DNA of 21,972 nucleotides. It comes from Salinisphaera sp. UBA6602. Its GTDB lineage: Bacteria; Pseudomonadota; Gammaproteobacteria; Nevskiales; Salinisphaeraceae. Every line of letters begins with the position of its first letter. The stretch's first letter is position 1. The position numbers and the translations under genes were made by a program. The notes beneath the pieces were generated by a model. The model did no database searches. It saw only the letters and a program-made list of their open reading frames with translations, and was not told where the DNA came from. The stretch covers positions 820 to 22,791 of the forward strand of contig DJIE01000146.1 in the NCBI GenBank assembly GCA_002433465.1, read 5' to 3'. This document shows, one piece after another, positions 8,061-14,742 of this stretch.

Positions 8061-8158
8061 AGCCGGATGCGAGGTAAAACCGCAGCGCGCATACCGCTTG
8101 TGGCCGCGCCACATACGCGCCACGCTAAGCAGGCCTTTTTGCAATCGCCCGGTATATC

Positions 8159-8599
8159 GTGAACTGCCCCTGCCAATCCGGCGCGCATTATGACGAATGC
8201 TGCGCGCCCTACCACTGCGGAATGCCGGCCCCTACGCCGGAGGCGCTGATGCGCGCCCGGTATAGCGCCTATGCGCTGGGCAACGCCGCGTACGTCAAGA
8301 CCAGCTGGCATCCCGACACGCGGCCGCAGACCCTGGATCTGGCCGGCGGCGATCGGTGGCTGGGCCTGAACGTACTCAGCAGCGATGCCCATGGCGACAC
8401 CGGAGAGGTGCATTTCCGTGCCACCTGCCGGAACTTTGAGGGCTTCGCCGTGCTTGAAGAGCGCTCGCGCTTTTTACGCGAACACGGCCAGTGGTTCTAT
8501 CTCGACGGCGACCACGCGGTACATGCACTCAGGCCCGGGCGCAACGACCCCTGCCCCTGCAACAGCGGCCGCAAGTTCAAGAAATGCTGTGCCGCCTGA
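8159..8599 (+). CDS. YchJ-family protein with two SEC-C motifs
   Basis: A 146-residue protein of the YchJ/UPF0225 family. A SEC-C-type zinc-binding motif lies at each end: CPCQSGAHYDECC (C3, C5, C14, C15) and CPCNSGRKFKKCC (C132, C134, C143, C144). Between them is the NTF2-like central region with PEALMRARYSAYALG, WHPDTRP, and the VHFRATCRN and EERSRFLREHGQWFYLDG strands. SEC-C motifs in SecA bind zinc and contact SecB and ribosomes; the role of YchJ itself is not established. The start is GTG at 8159, right before the first cysteine motif, with no obvious ribosome site. It follows the antiporter by 98 bp on the same strand, but a shared function is not implied. Confidence 0.9.
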   Translation: MNCPCQSGAHYDECCAPYHCGMPAPTPEALMRARYSAYALGNAAYVKTSWHPDTRPQTLDLAGGDRWLGLNVLSSDAHGDTGEVHFRATCRNFEGFAVLEERSRFLREHGQWFYLDGDHAVHALRPGRNDPCPCNSGRKFKKCCAA

Positions 8600-8823
8600 A
8601 GACGGTGAGCCACCGCCCAGTCGAATTACCCATTCGCCAGGGAGACAGGGGATCGTTCGGCGTTAACGCACCTACGCGAACACACAGCCGCCTCGGCTGA
8701 CGGCGAAGACGCGCTTGAGAATAGACGACGCACGGCAAACTGCACCCCTGCGACGCGGCTGAACACAGCGAACCCGGTCACCTGATCTGCTAACCGATGC
8801 ATACGTCGTCTATCCAATCAGCA

Positions 8824-8843
8824 GGCAAGCCAGTTGGCCTGCC
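8824..8843 (-). terminator. possible terminator hairpin after GST-fold gene
   Basis: On the minus strand the arms GGCAGGCC and GGCTTGCC pair over eight positions including one G-U pair, around the loop AACT. The hairpin lies five bases after the stop of the GST-fold gene. No T-run follows, so efficient intrinsic termination is uncertain. Confidence 0.4.
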
Positions 8844-8848
8844 GTATC

Positions 8849-9772
8849 CTATTGCGCGGTCACCGAATACCCGTCGCGCGGGAAATGAACGTGCAGCAGA
8901 CCGAAGTGGTCGGTATCGCGGGCAAGTACCACCCGGTCCGCGGTGACCGCGACCAGTCTGCCCGTGACCGGCACCTTGCCGTAGTCCGCGGGTGCTACCT
9001 TCACGGTCGTACCGATCGGCGCGGGCGTATCGGCCACGCTCTCCGGCAACGGCCGGGGTTCGGCGTCACGTGCTGCGGCAAAGGCTCGTTCCTGCGTGAT
9101 TTCTTCACGCTGTCCATGGCCGATTTCGCCCACACGCTGATACCAGGCCTCGACTTTCGGCCCTGCTTCGAGCGGGCGGCGATTGCAGGCGGCATAAAGC
9201 CATAGCGGGTGAAAAGTCGCAAAATCGGCGACCGACGGCGCATCGCCGCCGACCCATGCATGCGTTTCCAAGCGCGTTTCCAGATTGTCGAGCAGCGAAT
9301 TCAATTCCGCTCGGGCCTTGTCGCCCTGCGGCGCGCGCACCGTGCCGCCCTTGACGAGATCCATGCGGTCCTTGATGAACTTGACCGCGCCAATCGGCCC
9401 GAACTTGAGCAGCATGGTCCCCAGCAGACGCGGCGTGGGAACCGCGCCGATAGCGGCGAAGAACGCTTTTTTCTGGGCCTGCTCCATGAGTGCGGCGGCC
9501 TCGGCGTCGACGTTCGCCGGGTCCAGCTCGGGGCAATCGAGCATCTCGGCCAGTTCGGTTGCGATGAGCGCGGTATCGCAGAAGATATCGGCACCGACCT
9601 GGGCCACGGGAATACGGCGATAGCCACCGGTGAGCGGGTCGAGATTCGGCCGTGGCGGCTGCACCGGCGACAGCATCGACGACCAGCTTGCGCCGGCCAA
9701 ACCGAGCATCAGCCGGACCTTTTCGGCATAGGGCGAGCTGTCGTAGTGATGCAGGATCAGAAAATCATTCAT
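8849..9772 (-). CDS. glutathione S-transferase-fold protein with C-terminal extension
   Basis: A 307-residue protein with a thioredoxin-like GST N-terminal domain (LILHHYDSSPYAEKVRLML; Ser12 or Ser13 at the usual catalytic place; the RRIPVAQV cis-proline loop; then a CDTALIATEL segment at the place of the ESxxI glutathione contact). A helical C-terminal domain follows to about residue 210, including WVGGDAPSVADFATFHPLW, the conserved GST N-capping region. About 60 more residues (245-307) look like a small beta domain (GTTVKVAPADYGKVPVTG, VTADRVVLARDTDHFG), which ordinary GSTs lack. Function is likely glutathione-dependent, with unknown substrate. It is preceded by a 276-bp gap holding a near-perfect dyad at 9829-9850 and followed by a hairpin. 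Confidence 0.85.
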   Translation of the reverse strand: MNDFLILHHYDSSPYAEKVRLMLGLAGASWSSMLSPVQPPRPNLDPLTGGYRRIPVAQVGADIFCDTALIATELAEMLDCPELDPANVDAEAAALMEQAQKKAFFAAIGAVPTPRLLGTMLLKFGPIGAVKFIKDRMDLVKGGTVRAPQGDKARAELNSLLDNLETRLETHAWVGGDAPSVADFATFHPLWLYAACNRRPLEAGPKVEAWYQRVGEIGHGQREEITQERAFAAARDAEPRPLPESVADTPAPIGTTVKVAPADYGKVPVTGRLVAVTADRVVLARDTDHFGLLHVHFPRDGYSVTAQ

Positions 9773-9828
9773 GACGGGCGTTTCTCAGTAGTTGCAAAGC
9801 GCGCGGGATGGCAATGACCGCTGTGTTG

Positions 9829-9850
9829 CCGAGTGCCGCGTGGCACTCGG
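9829..9850. promoter_or_regulatory. near-perfect dyad upstream of GST-fold gene
   Basis: The arms CCGAGTGCC (9829-9837) and GGCACTCGG (9842-9850) are exact reverse complements around the four-base centre GCGT. The site lies 57 bp before the GST-fold start codon, a normal place for an operator or a 5' leader hairpin. No T-run follows on either strand, so a terminator is less likely. Confidence 0.45.
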
Positions 9851-10048
9851 AACGTTAACACGCCATCTATGGTGACGCCCGCGCGCCGCGAACACGAGCA
9901 CGCACCCAATCGGCATCGGCTCGCAGCAAGCAGGAATCCAACCTTCGACATGAATACCGGGCGTTTTTTTTACCTGCAGCCACAGCACAAGACAGCCGCT
10001 TGAACCGCCGATGGCAACGCGCTTTAAACCGATAGCCGGCTGTTACGG

Positions 10049-10456
10049 CTAGGCCGCCACCGGTGCGTTTGGCGGCCGAAGGCCGGACTCGTTCGCGGCG
10101 ACCGCCGGCTGCACGTACGCCCAATCACGCTCGGTAAGCGGCGCCAGCCCGTGCGCGCTACGGGCCCGGTCGCACTGCGGGCTGGGCTGGCCGAACTCCC
10201 AGCTGGCGGCGACGTCACGGCATACGCTGGGACGCTGGTCATAAATCGTACAGCGGGCGTGCTGGCCGATATCCGCAGACAGCGCGACACAGCGCACCGG
10301 GCCATTGCGCGTTCCTTTCATTACCAGGCGATGGGGATCGAGCGTTTCCGTAAGCGCGGCCGGTACGCCGATGCCGTCGGACCGCTCCGTTTCAAGCCAG
10401 TGAAACGCCACACGAAAATGCGCACAGCACGCGCCACAACTCAAACACGGATGCAT
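10049..10456 (-). CDS. YkgJ-family cysteine cluster protein
   Basis: A 135-residue protein with the YkgJ/UPF0153 pattern of a CxxCxxCC cluster at the N-terminus (CLSCGACC; C4, C7, C10, C11), followed by single cysteines at 56, 69, 79 and 95 in the contexts RCVAL, RCTIYDQRPSVCRD and SPQCDRAR. The family is thought to bind zinc or an iron-sulfur cluster; its biochemical role is not settled. The frame extends upstream to 10564, but that part is Arg-rich and unlike the family, so ATG 10456 is chosen, although its ribosome site is weak. The gene lies downstream of the DUF2795 gene on the same strand, 216 bp apart, so it may have its own promoter. Confidence 0.87.
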   Translation of the reverse strand: MHPCLSCGACCAHFRVAFHWLETERSDGIGVPAALTETLDPHRLVMKGTRNGPVRCVALSADIGQHARCTIYDQRPSVCRDVAASWEFGQPSPQCDRARSAHGLAPLTERDWAYVQPAVAANESGLRPPNAPVAA

Positions 10457-10672
10457 GATGATGGGTACCCACGCTGCCCCGGCAGCGTCTCGATTGGCCG
10501 AATTATGAGCGACTTCCAGGCGCCGGTCGATAGGCCCGCGCGGTCGCCGGCCGCAAGACATCAAGAATCGGCAGAGGACCGGAGAGCGCGGCGCCGACAG
10601 CGCTCGGCGTTTGCACCCGCTGTCGTGGCCAACGCCTGCCGGTCGGCCCCGGCCCGCGCATCCGGATTTGCC

Positions 10673-10876
10673 CTATTCGACTGCGCCCACCGCACGGCTC
10701 ACGGCCGCGGCGTCGCTGTATTCAGCGTCGGGCAACGCTTCGATCACGGTACGCACACCCAGGGTGGCCCCCTGTTGTTCTGCATGCTCGGCGAGCTGCT
10801 GCTTGCTGGCGGGATACGCCACCCCGCTCAGATAGGTCTGAATTTCTGCCGCGCTCGCGTGGTCGGGACGGGCCAT
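10673..10876 (-). CDS. DUF2795 domain protein
   Basis: A 67-residue protein consisting of a single DUF2795 domain: AAEIQTYLSGVAYPASKQQL, then AEHAEQQGA, then VIEALPDAEYSDAAAVSRAVG, in the usual order for the family. The fold is small and helical and its function is not known; similar proteins occur singly in many actinobacteria and proteobacteria. The start is well supported by GAGGAG seven bases before the ATG. It lies 122 bp downstream of nsrR on the same strand, so some readthrough is possible, but no functional link to NO stress is shown by the sequence. Confidence 0.8.
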   Translation of the reverse strand: MARPDHASAAEIQTYLSGVAYPASKQQLAEHAEQQGATLGVRTVIEALPDAEYSDAAAVSRAVGAVE

Positions 10877-10998
10877 GGGTCACTCCTCGGGAATAAAGCG
10901 ACACCTTGCCAGCCATGACCACGCCAGAGCCAGCCGAACCCGCCGTGCCGGCCGCCGAGTACCGTTTGCCCCTGGTCCGCGTCTCGCCGCCCCGCCGA

Positions 10999-11430
10999 TC
11001 ACGGGCGGCCCAGCAGCATGCGCAGCGTATCGCCGTTGGCAACCAGGTCGTTCAGGTGATAACCGTCGAGCACCTCGAGGAACGCCTGCTGGGCCTCGGC
11101 GAGCGCGCGCTTGAGCGTGCAGGCCGGATCGATCGGACAAGTGGAACCCGGGCCGAAGCATTCGAGCAGACGCAGATTCTCGGTCTGGCGCACGAGCGCG
11201 CCGATATTGATCGATTCTGCGGGTACGGCCAGTGCGATCCCACCGCCACGCCCGCGAAAGCTGTCCAGATAACCCAGCTGGACAAGCGTCTGGGCCACCT
11301 TGGCTAGATGATTGGCGGAAATGCCGTAGCGCGCGGCCGCATCCTGTACCCGCGCCGGCGATTCGTCCCGGCGTACCGCCACGAAAATGAGCAGACGCAG
11401 CGCGTAATCCGTATGCGTGGTGAGCTGCAT
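10999..11430 (-). CDS. nsrR: Rrf2-family NO-responsive repressor NsrR
   Basis: A 143-residue Rrf2-family winged-helix regulator that aligns along its full length with NsrR. It begins MQLTTHTDYALRLLIFVAV, has the recognition-helix region YGISANHLAKVAQTL, and the wing FRGRGGGIALA. Three cysteines that should hold the iron-sulfur cluster are at 91, 98 and 104 (LECFGPGSTCPIDPACTLK), with one spacing two residues longer than in E. coli NsrR. NO damages the cluster and releases DNA. The gene is divergent from hmp with only 75 bp between the start codons, the classical target arrangement. Rrf2 relatives IscR and RirA are less likely given the neighbour and the start sequence. Confidence 0.93.
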   Translation of the reverse strand: MQLTTHTDYALRLLIFVAVRRDESPARVQDAAARYGISANHLAKVAQTLVQLGYLDSFRGRGGGIALAVPAESINIGALVRQTENLRLLECFGPGSTCPIDPACTLKRALAEAQQAFLEVLDGYHLNDLVANGDTLRMLLGRP

Positions 11431-11434
11431 GTGC

Positions 11435-11462
11435 TTGACCCCAAATCGGTAAACTATATACT
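11435..11462 (+). promoter_or_regulatory. predicted sigma70-type promoter of hmp
   Basis: A -35 hexamer TTGACC (11435-11440) and a -10 hexamer TATACT (11457-11462) are separated by 16 bp, and each matches the consensus in five of six positions. Transcription would begin near 11469, about 37 bases before the hmp ATG, which is itself preceded by TAGGAG at 11493-11498. Confidence 0.7.
11453..11458 (-). promoter_or_regulatory. possible -10 box of nsrR
   Basis: TATAGT on the minus strand lies about 23 bp before the nsrR start. The -35 position carries at best TGATTT, so the call is weak. If real, it overlaps the hmp -10 region on the other strand, letting one operator control both genes. Confidence 0.3.
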
Positions 11463-11477
11463 TATTTTAAACAGGTA
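11459..11477. promoter_or_regulatory. candidate NsrR operator
   Basis: The 19-bp site TACTTATTTTAAACAGGTA is an imperfect dyad, matching its own reverse complement at 14 of 19 positions. Its TTT-N-AAA core and AT-rich half-sites resemble the known NsrR 11-1-11 motif. It covers the end of the hmp -10 box and the expected transcription start, where binding would block transcription. Confidence 0.6.
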
Positions 11478-11505
11478 AATCAGATGCCACTTTAGGAGTG
11501 CAGCC

Positions 11506-12732
11506 ATGCTCAGCGAACAACAGACGGCAACGATCAAGGCCACGGCCCCGGCCCTGGAGGCCTGCGGCGAGACGCTGGCGCGCGACATGTATGCCCGCAT
11601 GTTCAAGAACAACCCCGAAGTAAAACCCTACTTCAATCCCGCCCATCAACAGTCCGGGCGCCAACAGCGGGCCCTGGCGTCGGCGGTGTGTGCCTATGCG
11701 CAGTACGTCGACAACCCGGCCGCGCTCGCGGATGCGGTGGAGCTGATCGCCAACAAGCACGTGTCGCTGGGCATTCTCCCCGAGCACTATCCGATCGTGG
11801 GCAAGAACCTGTTGGAAAGTATCGAAGCCGTCATGGGCGATGCCGCCACGCCCGAAGTGCTCGATGCCTGGGCGGCCGCCTATGCCCAGCTGGCCGATAT
11901 CTTCATCGCGCGCGAGCACACGCTTTACGACGCGCAACAGCAGCGCTATGGCTGGACCGGTTTGAAGCCGTTCGTGGTGGCCCGGCGCGAGCCAGCTTCG
12001 GACAATATCCTGTCGCTTTATCTGGAGCCGGAAGACGGCGCACCGCTGGCGGCCCAGCGGCCCGGGCAGTATGTCGCCGTGCACAGCACGTTGCCCGATG
12101 GCACTACGGCACTGCGAAACTACAGCCTGTCGAACGCGCCGGGTACGCCCTACTACCGGATTAGCGTCAAGCGCGAGGACGCTCCCAGCGACGCAGCGCC
12201 GGCCGGCGTGTTCTCGCACTATGCCCACGACCAACTCGCCGTGGGCGATCGCGTTCGGCTAAGCCCGCCCTGCGGGGAGTTCACCCTGGCGCCGGTCCCC
12301 CAGGACGGCCGCGCCCTGGTGTTGCTGGCGGGCGGCGTAGGCATTACGCCCCTTCTGTCGATGCTGCATGCTGCCCTCGCCGCGGCGCCGGATCGCCGCG
12401 TGGTTCTCGTTCAGGCCGTACGTAACGAAGGTCTGCGCCCGTTCGCGGCTGAACTGGCAACGCTGGTCGAGGCCCACCCCAACTTCGAGCTGCACGTTCG
12501 TTACAGCGAGGACGCACCCGAGACGGTACCCGCAGCAGCACAGGCGAGCCCGGGTTTCATCGACGACGCGCTAATGGATGCCGTGGTCGGCGATAGGCCC
12601 GCCGAATACTACTTCTGCGGGCCGAACCCCATGCTGGCGCATGTATGCCGCATGCTCGACGCACGCGACGTTGGCCGCGAACATATGCACTACGAGTTCT
12701 TCGGCCCGGCCGATTCGCTGGCGGCCGCCTAA
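11506..12732 (+). CDS. hmp: flavohemoglobin, nitric oxide dioxygenase
   Basis: A 408-residue flavohemoglobin that converts NO and O2 to nitrate using NAD(P)H in the cytoplasm. The globin domain (1-145) has the heme-pocket residues Tyr29, Gln53, proximal His85 and Tyr95 at the same numbers as E. coli Hmp, plus the acidic partner in IAREHTLYD (E137). The FAD domain contains LRNYSLSN (204-207 RNYS). The NAD domain contains LAGGVGITPLLSML (GGVGITP 276-282) and the C-terminal YYFCGPNPML and HMHYEFFGP motifs. The start is supported by TAGGAG seven bases upstream. It is divergent from nsrR and probably repressed by it. A palindrome and a second small hairpin directly follow the stop. Confidence 0.97.
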   Translation: MLSEQQTATIKATAPALEACGETLARDMYARMFKNNPEVKPYFNPAHQQSGRQQRALASAVCAYAQYVDNPAALADAVELIANKHVSLGILPEHYPIVGKNLLESIEAVMGDAATPEVLDAWAAAYAQLADIFIAREHTLYDAQQQRYGWTGLKPFVVARREPASDNILSLYLEPEDGAPLAAQRPGQYVAVHSTLPDGTTALRNYSLSNAPGTPYYRISVKREDAPSDAAPAGVFSHYAHDQLAVGDRVRLSPPCGEFTLAPVPQDGRALVLLAGGVGITPLLSMLHAALAAAPDRRVVLVQAVRNEGLRPFAAELATLVEAHPNFELHVRYSEDAPETVPAAAQASPGFIDDALMDAVVGDRPAEYYFCGPNPMLAHVCRMLDARDVGREHMHYEFFGPADSLAAA

Positions 12733-12757
12733 CGTCAGCGCTGACGGGCGCTTCGCC
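12733..12757 (+). terminator. two adjacent hairpins after hmp
   Basis: A perfect 14-bp palindrome, CGTCAGCGCTGACG (12733-12746), begins at the base after the hmp stop. A second small hairpin, GGCG-CTT-CGCC (12747-12757), adjoins it. No T-run follows, so this may be a transcript-end stabiliser or weak terminator, or the palindrome could bind a protein. Confidence 0.35.
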
Positions 12758-12905
12758 TCGGATCGCGGTCGGCGCGTACGGGCGACGTACTCGACAAGAA
12801 GCCATTGATCCATGGGGTATGCCGATGCGTGGATTTGGCCGCGGTGGGCGATCGACTGCATCGGCGCCCTGGCCCTTGGTGGCATCAGCGGTAAGGCAAG
12901 GTCCG

Positions 12906-13232
12906 CTAAGGGCGTGTCGAACCGGCTGCCTGGGGCGCGTCGTCGGTATCCCGTGCCGTATCGTCCAGCCCGTGTGTGCGTCCGCTGCGGTCCTGCTGCT
13001 CGGCGTCGTTTTCCGGCGGGTTGGCGTAGTACCCCGAGTCCTCGCGGCCGGGATCCAACTGGCTGCGATCGGCCGCAACACCGGTATCCGGCGTCGGCGT
13101 CGTTGTCGCGCCGGCGCCCTCGGCCATGACCGCTGGGGCATCGGCGGCTGGCGAAGCGGCGGTTTCGGCGGCATGCGCCGCGCCCACGGCCAGCGATGCG
13201 CCCAGGGCAAGTAGGGTTGTACGAGCGATCAT
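12906..13232 (-). CDS. small secreted acidic protein, hypothetical
   Basis: A 108-residue protein I do not recognise. It starts with a clear Sec signal peptide (MIARTTLLALGASLAVGAAHA, likely cut after AHA). The mature part is low in complexity: an Ala/Pro/Thr-rich stretch to about residue 55, then an Asp/Glu/Asn/Gln-rich, probably disordered tail with DSGYYANPPENDAEQQDRSG. No cysteine, domain or repeat is visible. The frame is open to 13397, but ATG 13232 is chosen because GGGAGG lies eight bases upstream and the signal peptide starts there. It follows the baeRF gene on the same strand but is separated from it by an intrinsic terminator, so it probably has its own promoter. Confidence 0.65.
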   Translation of the reverse strand: MIARTTLLALGASLAVGAAHAAETAASPAADAPAVMAEGAGATTTPTPDTGVAADRSQLDPGREDSGYYANPPENDAEQQDRSGRTHGLDDTARDTDDAPQAAGSTRP

Positions 13233-13292
13233 GGATAGCCTCCCGGAGTAACAAGGAACGCGCGCACGCGTCGGGCCTGGGCCGCCCATGAA

Positions 13293-13324
13293 AAAGGCGG
13301 TCACTGAAGACAATGACCGCCTTT
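13293..13324 (-). terminator. intrinsic terminator of baeRF-like gene
   Basis: The arms GGCGGTCA (13296-13303) and TGACCGCC (13314-13321) pair perfectly around a 10-base loop, and three flanking A-T pairs extend the stem. On the minus strand five T's follow (13291-13295). It lies about 50 bases after the stop of the baeRF-like gene and is the clearest intrinsic terminator in the window. Confidence 0.85.
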
Positions 13325-13374
13325 CGCTGAAGTTGCCAGCCCGGTCGGGCCGGCGGCTTCGCCGGAAGCCGCGT

Positions 13375-14535
13375 TTATGTCTGCGGCTCCATCGCATAGC
13401 GCAGCACCGCCGCCACGCCCGTGTCCGTGGGCATCATGTGGCCCGGCACGAACTTCACGTCGCCGTCGCTGGCGATGACGAACTCGGCGACCTTGTCGAG
13501 CACGTCGTCGGTGTAGCCGTCGCCCGCCCCGCCGTATGCGATACGGCCGTTGCTATCGACCGAGCCTTCGACGCGGGCAGTCTCGTCGATCAACAGCGTA
13601 TCGATCTGGCCGATGGTGGCCGAGTAGGCGACATCGTCGAGCGCGCTGGCGCCTTCCTCGTGCGCGGCGCGTTCGTTGTAGCGTTCGATGACCTGTTCGA
13701 TGTTGTCGCGGGTCGCACGCTCGGCGATCTCCCAGGCCTGTTCGCCGAGATTGCTCTGGCGGATGGCCTCGAACGGGTCGTGATTCAGCCCGTTTTCGAG
13801 CAGATTGGGGTGCTCGCTGACTTCGCGATACAGCCCCTGATGCTCGGCCACGGCGGCCAGCACGAGCGGGCGAATCGTCTTGCCGTGGTAGGCCCGGATC
13901 GCCTTGTCGACTTCCTTGAAGTAGTTCTTCAGATCGGTGCTGTTGCTGCCGGCGCTCTCGGAATCCTTGCGGTTGGGCGAAGTATCGGGCTTGCCGAGTG
14001 CGTCGCCCATGCCGCGCGGCACCTCGCTATGCAGATCCACTTCGACGATCGCGTCCTGATTGGCATCGTAGAGCGCCACATCCTGCACGCTCACGCACAG
14101 CACCTGATAGTCCATCCAGTTGGAGGCTGCGCGCAGCGCCGGACGCAGATGGAACGAATCGGCCACGATGCCCTGGGCTTCGGCCGGACGGGTCATCATG
14201 CGGCGCACGGTAAGGCGCTCGGGCGAGGCGAATACGGCCAGCCCGTATTGCTGGTGCGTCCAGAACACCTCGTTGGCGCCGACGGATTCAAGCTGTTCGA
14301 GCAGCGCATCGCGTTCGTATTTGTCCATGTCGCGCTGTTCGAGCGCTTCGCCTACCTTCTTTACCTGGTCCTTGTAGAGGATGCGGTTTTCTTCGCGGTA
14401 GTTGGATACCGGCGTGGTCGGCACATAGATGGTCACGCAGGGCGATTCGTCGGCCAGCGTGAGCGCGCTGATATCGCGCCATTGCAGCATGGGCGCATGG
14501 GTTTCCGGGCTTTCGTTATATTTGGCATCGGTCAT
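13375..14535 (-). CDS. baeRF-like protein (bacterial eRF1/Pelota-related), probably family 3
   Basis: A 386-residue soluble protein resembling the bacterial archaeo-eukaryotic release-factor-like (baeRF) families. The opening strand-and-helix unit CVTIYVPTTPVSNYREENRI, followed by LYKDQVKKVGEALEQ, is typical. A central Sm/RNase-like region has IRPLVLAAVAEHQGLYREV, and the C-terminal part has ATIGQIDTLLIDETARVEG and DKVAEFVIASDGDVKFVPG, the eRF1 domain-3-like portion. No GGQ peptide-release motif is visible, so stop-codon release is not expected; a role in ribosome rescue or hibernation is only a family-level proposal. ATG 14535 is preferred over the longer frame. It is divergent from an MFS gene and ends before a strong terminator. 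The exact baeRF subfamily is from memory. Confidence 0.7.
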   Translation of the reverse strand: MTDAKYNESPETHAPMLQWRDISALTLADESPCVTIYVPTTPVSNYREENRILYKDQVKKVGEALEQRDMDKYERDALLEQLESVGANEVFWTHQQYGLAVFASPERLTVRRMMTRPAEAQGIVADSFHLRPALRAASNWMDYQVLCVSVQDVALYDANQDAIVEVDLHSEVPRGMGDALGKPDTSPNRKDSESAGSNSTDLKNYFKEVDKAIRAYHGKTIRPLVLAAVAEHQGLYREVSEHPNLLENGLNHDPFEAIRQSNLGEQAWEIAERATRDNIEQVIERYNERAAHEEGASALDDVAYSATIGQIDTLLIDETARVEGSVDSNGRIAYGGAGDGYTDDVLDKVAEFVIASDGDVKFVPGHMMPTDTGVAAVLRYAMEPQT

Positions 14536-14742
14536 GATGATCGATCGGTCTCCAGACGTTGTTCGTATCGTGTCCTTGCTTACAAGGCCGTCGGTGCTGG
14601 TCCGCTGCGCTTTTTTCAACCGTTGATTTCGGTTCCCGCACTGGCGGTCAGCCGATAGCCGCGGGCAAACGCGGCACCGACCCACGTTTTTGCAACCGCT
14701 TCATGGCAAAGTAAGCGCCGTTTTTCCGACCCGGCGCGTTGA

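Noticed and set aside
9964..9971. Run of eight T's as a possible plus-strand terminator tail
   Set aside because: No stem of useful strength precedes it, and no plus-strand gene ends nearby.
10033..10051. Six-bp hairpin at the stop codon of the YkgJ-family gene
   Set aside because: The stem is short, includes the stop codon and is followed by only a weak T-rich stretch, so termination cannot be argued.
10584..10605. Six-bp inverted repeat downstream of the DUF2795 gene
   Set aside because: It has a short stem with a 10-base GC-rich loop and no T-run; such arms arise easily by chance at this GC content.
14611..14631. T-run followed by AACCG/CGGTT arms near 14617 in the baeRF-MFS divergent region
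   Set aside because: The T-run precedes rather than follows the weak five-bp stem on the plus strand, and both genes start here, so no terminator is expected.
13288..14658. Plus-strand frame of 456 codons opposite the baeRF-like gene
   Set aside because: Its translation is rich in His, Arg, Val and Gly without domain features, as expected from the reverse of a GC-rich gene. The minus-strand product has coherent family motifs and a terminator.
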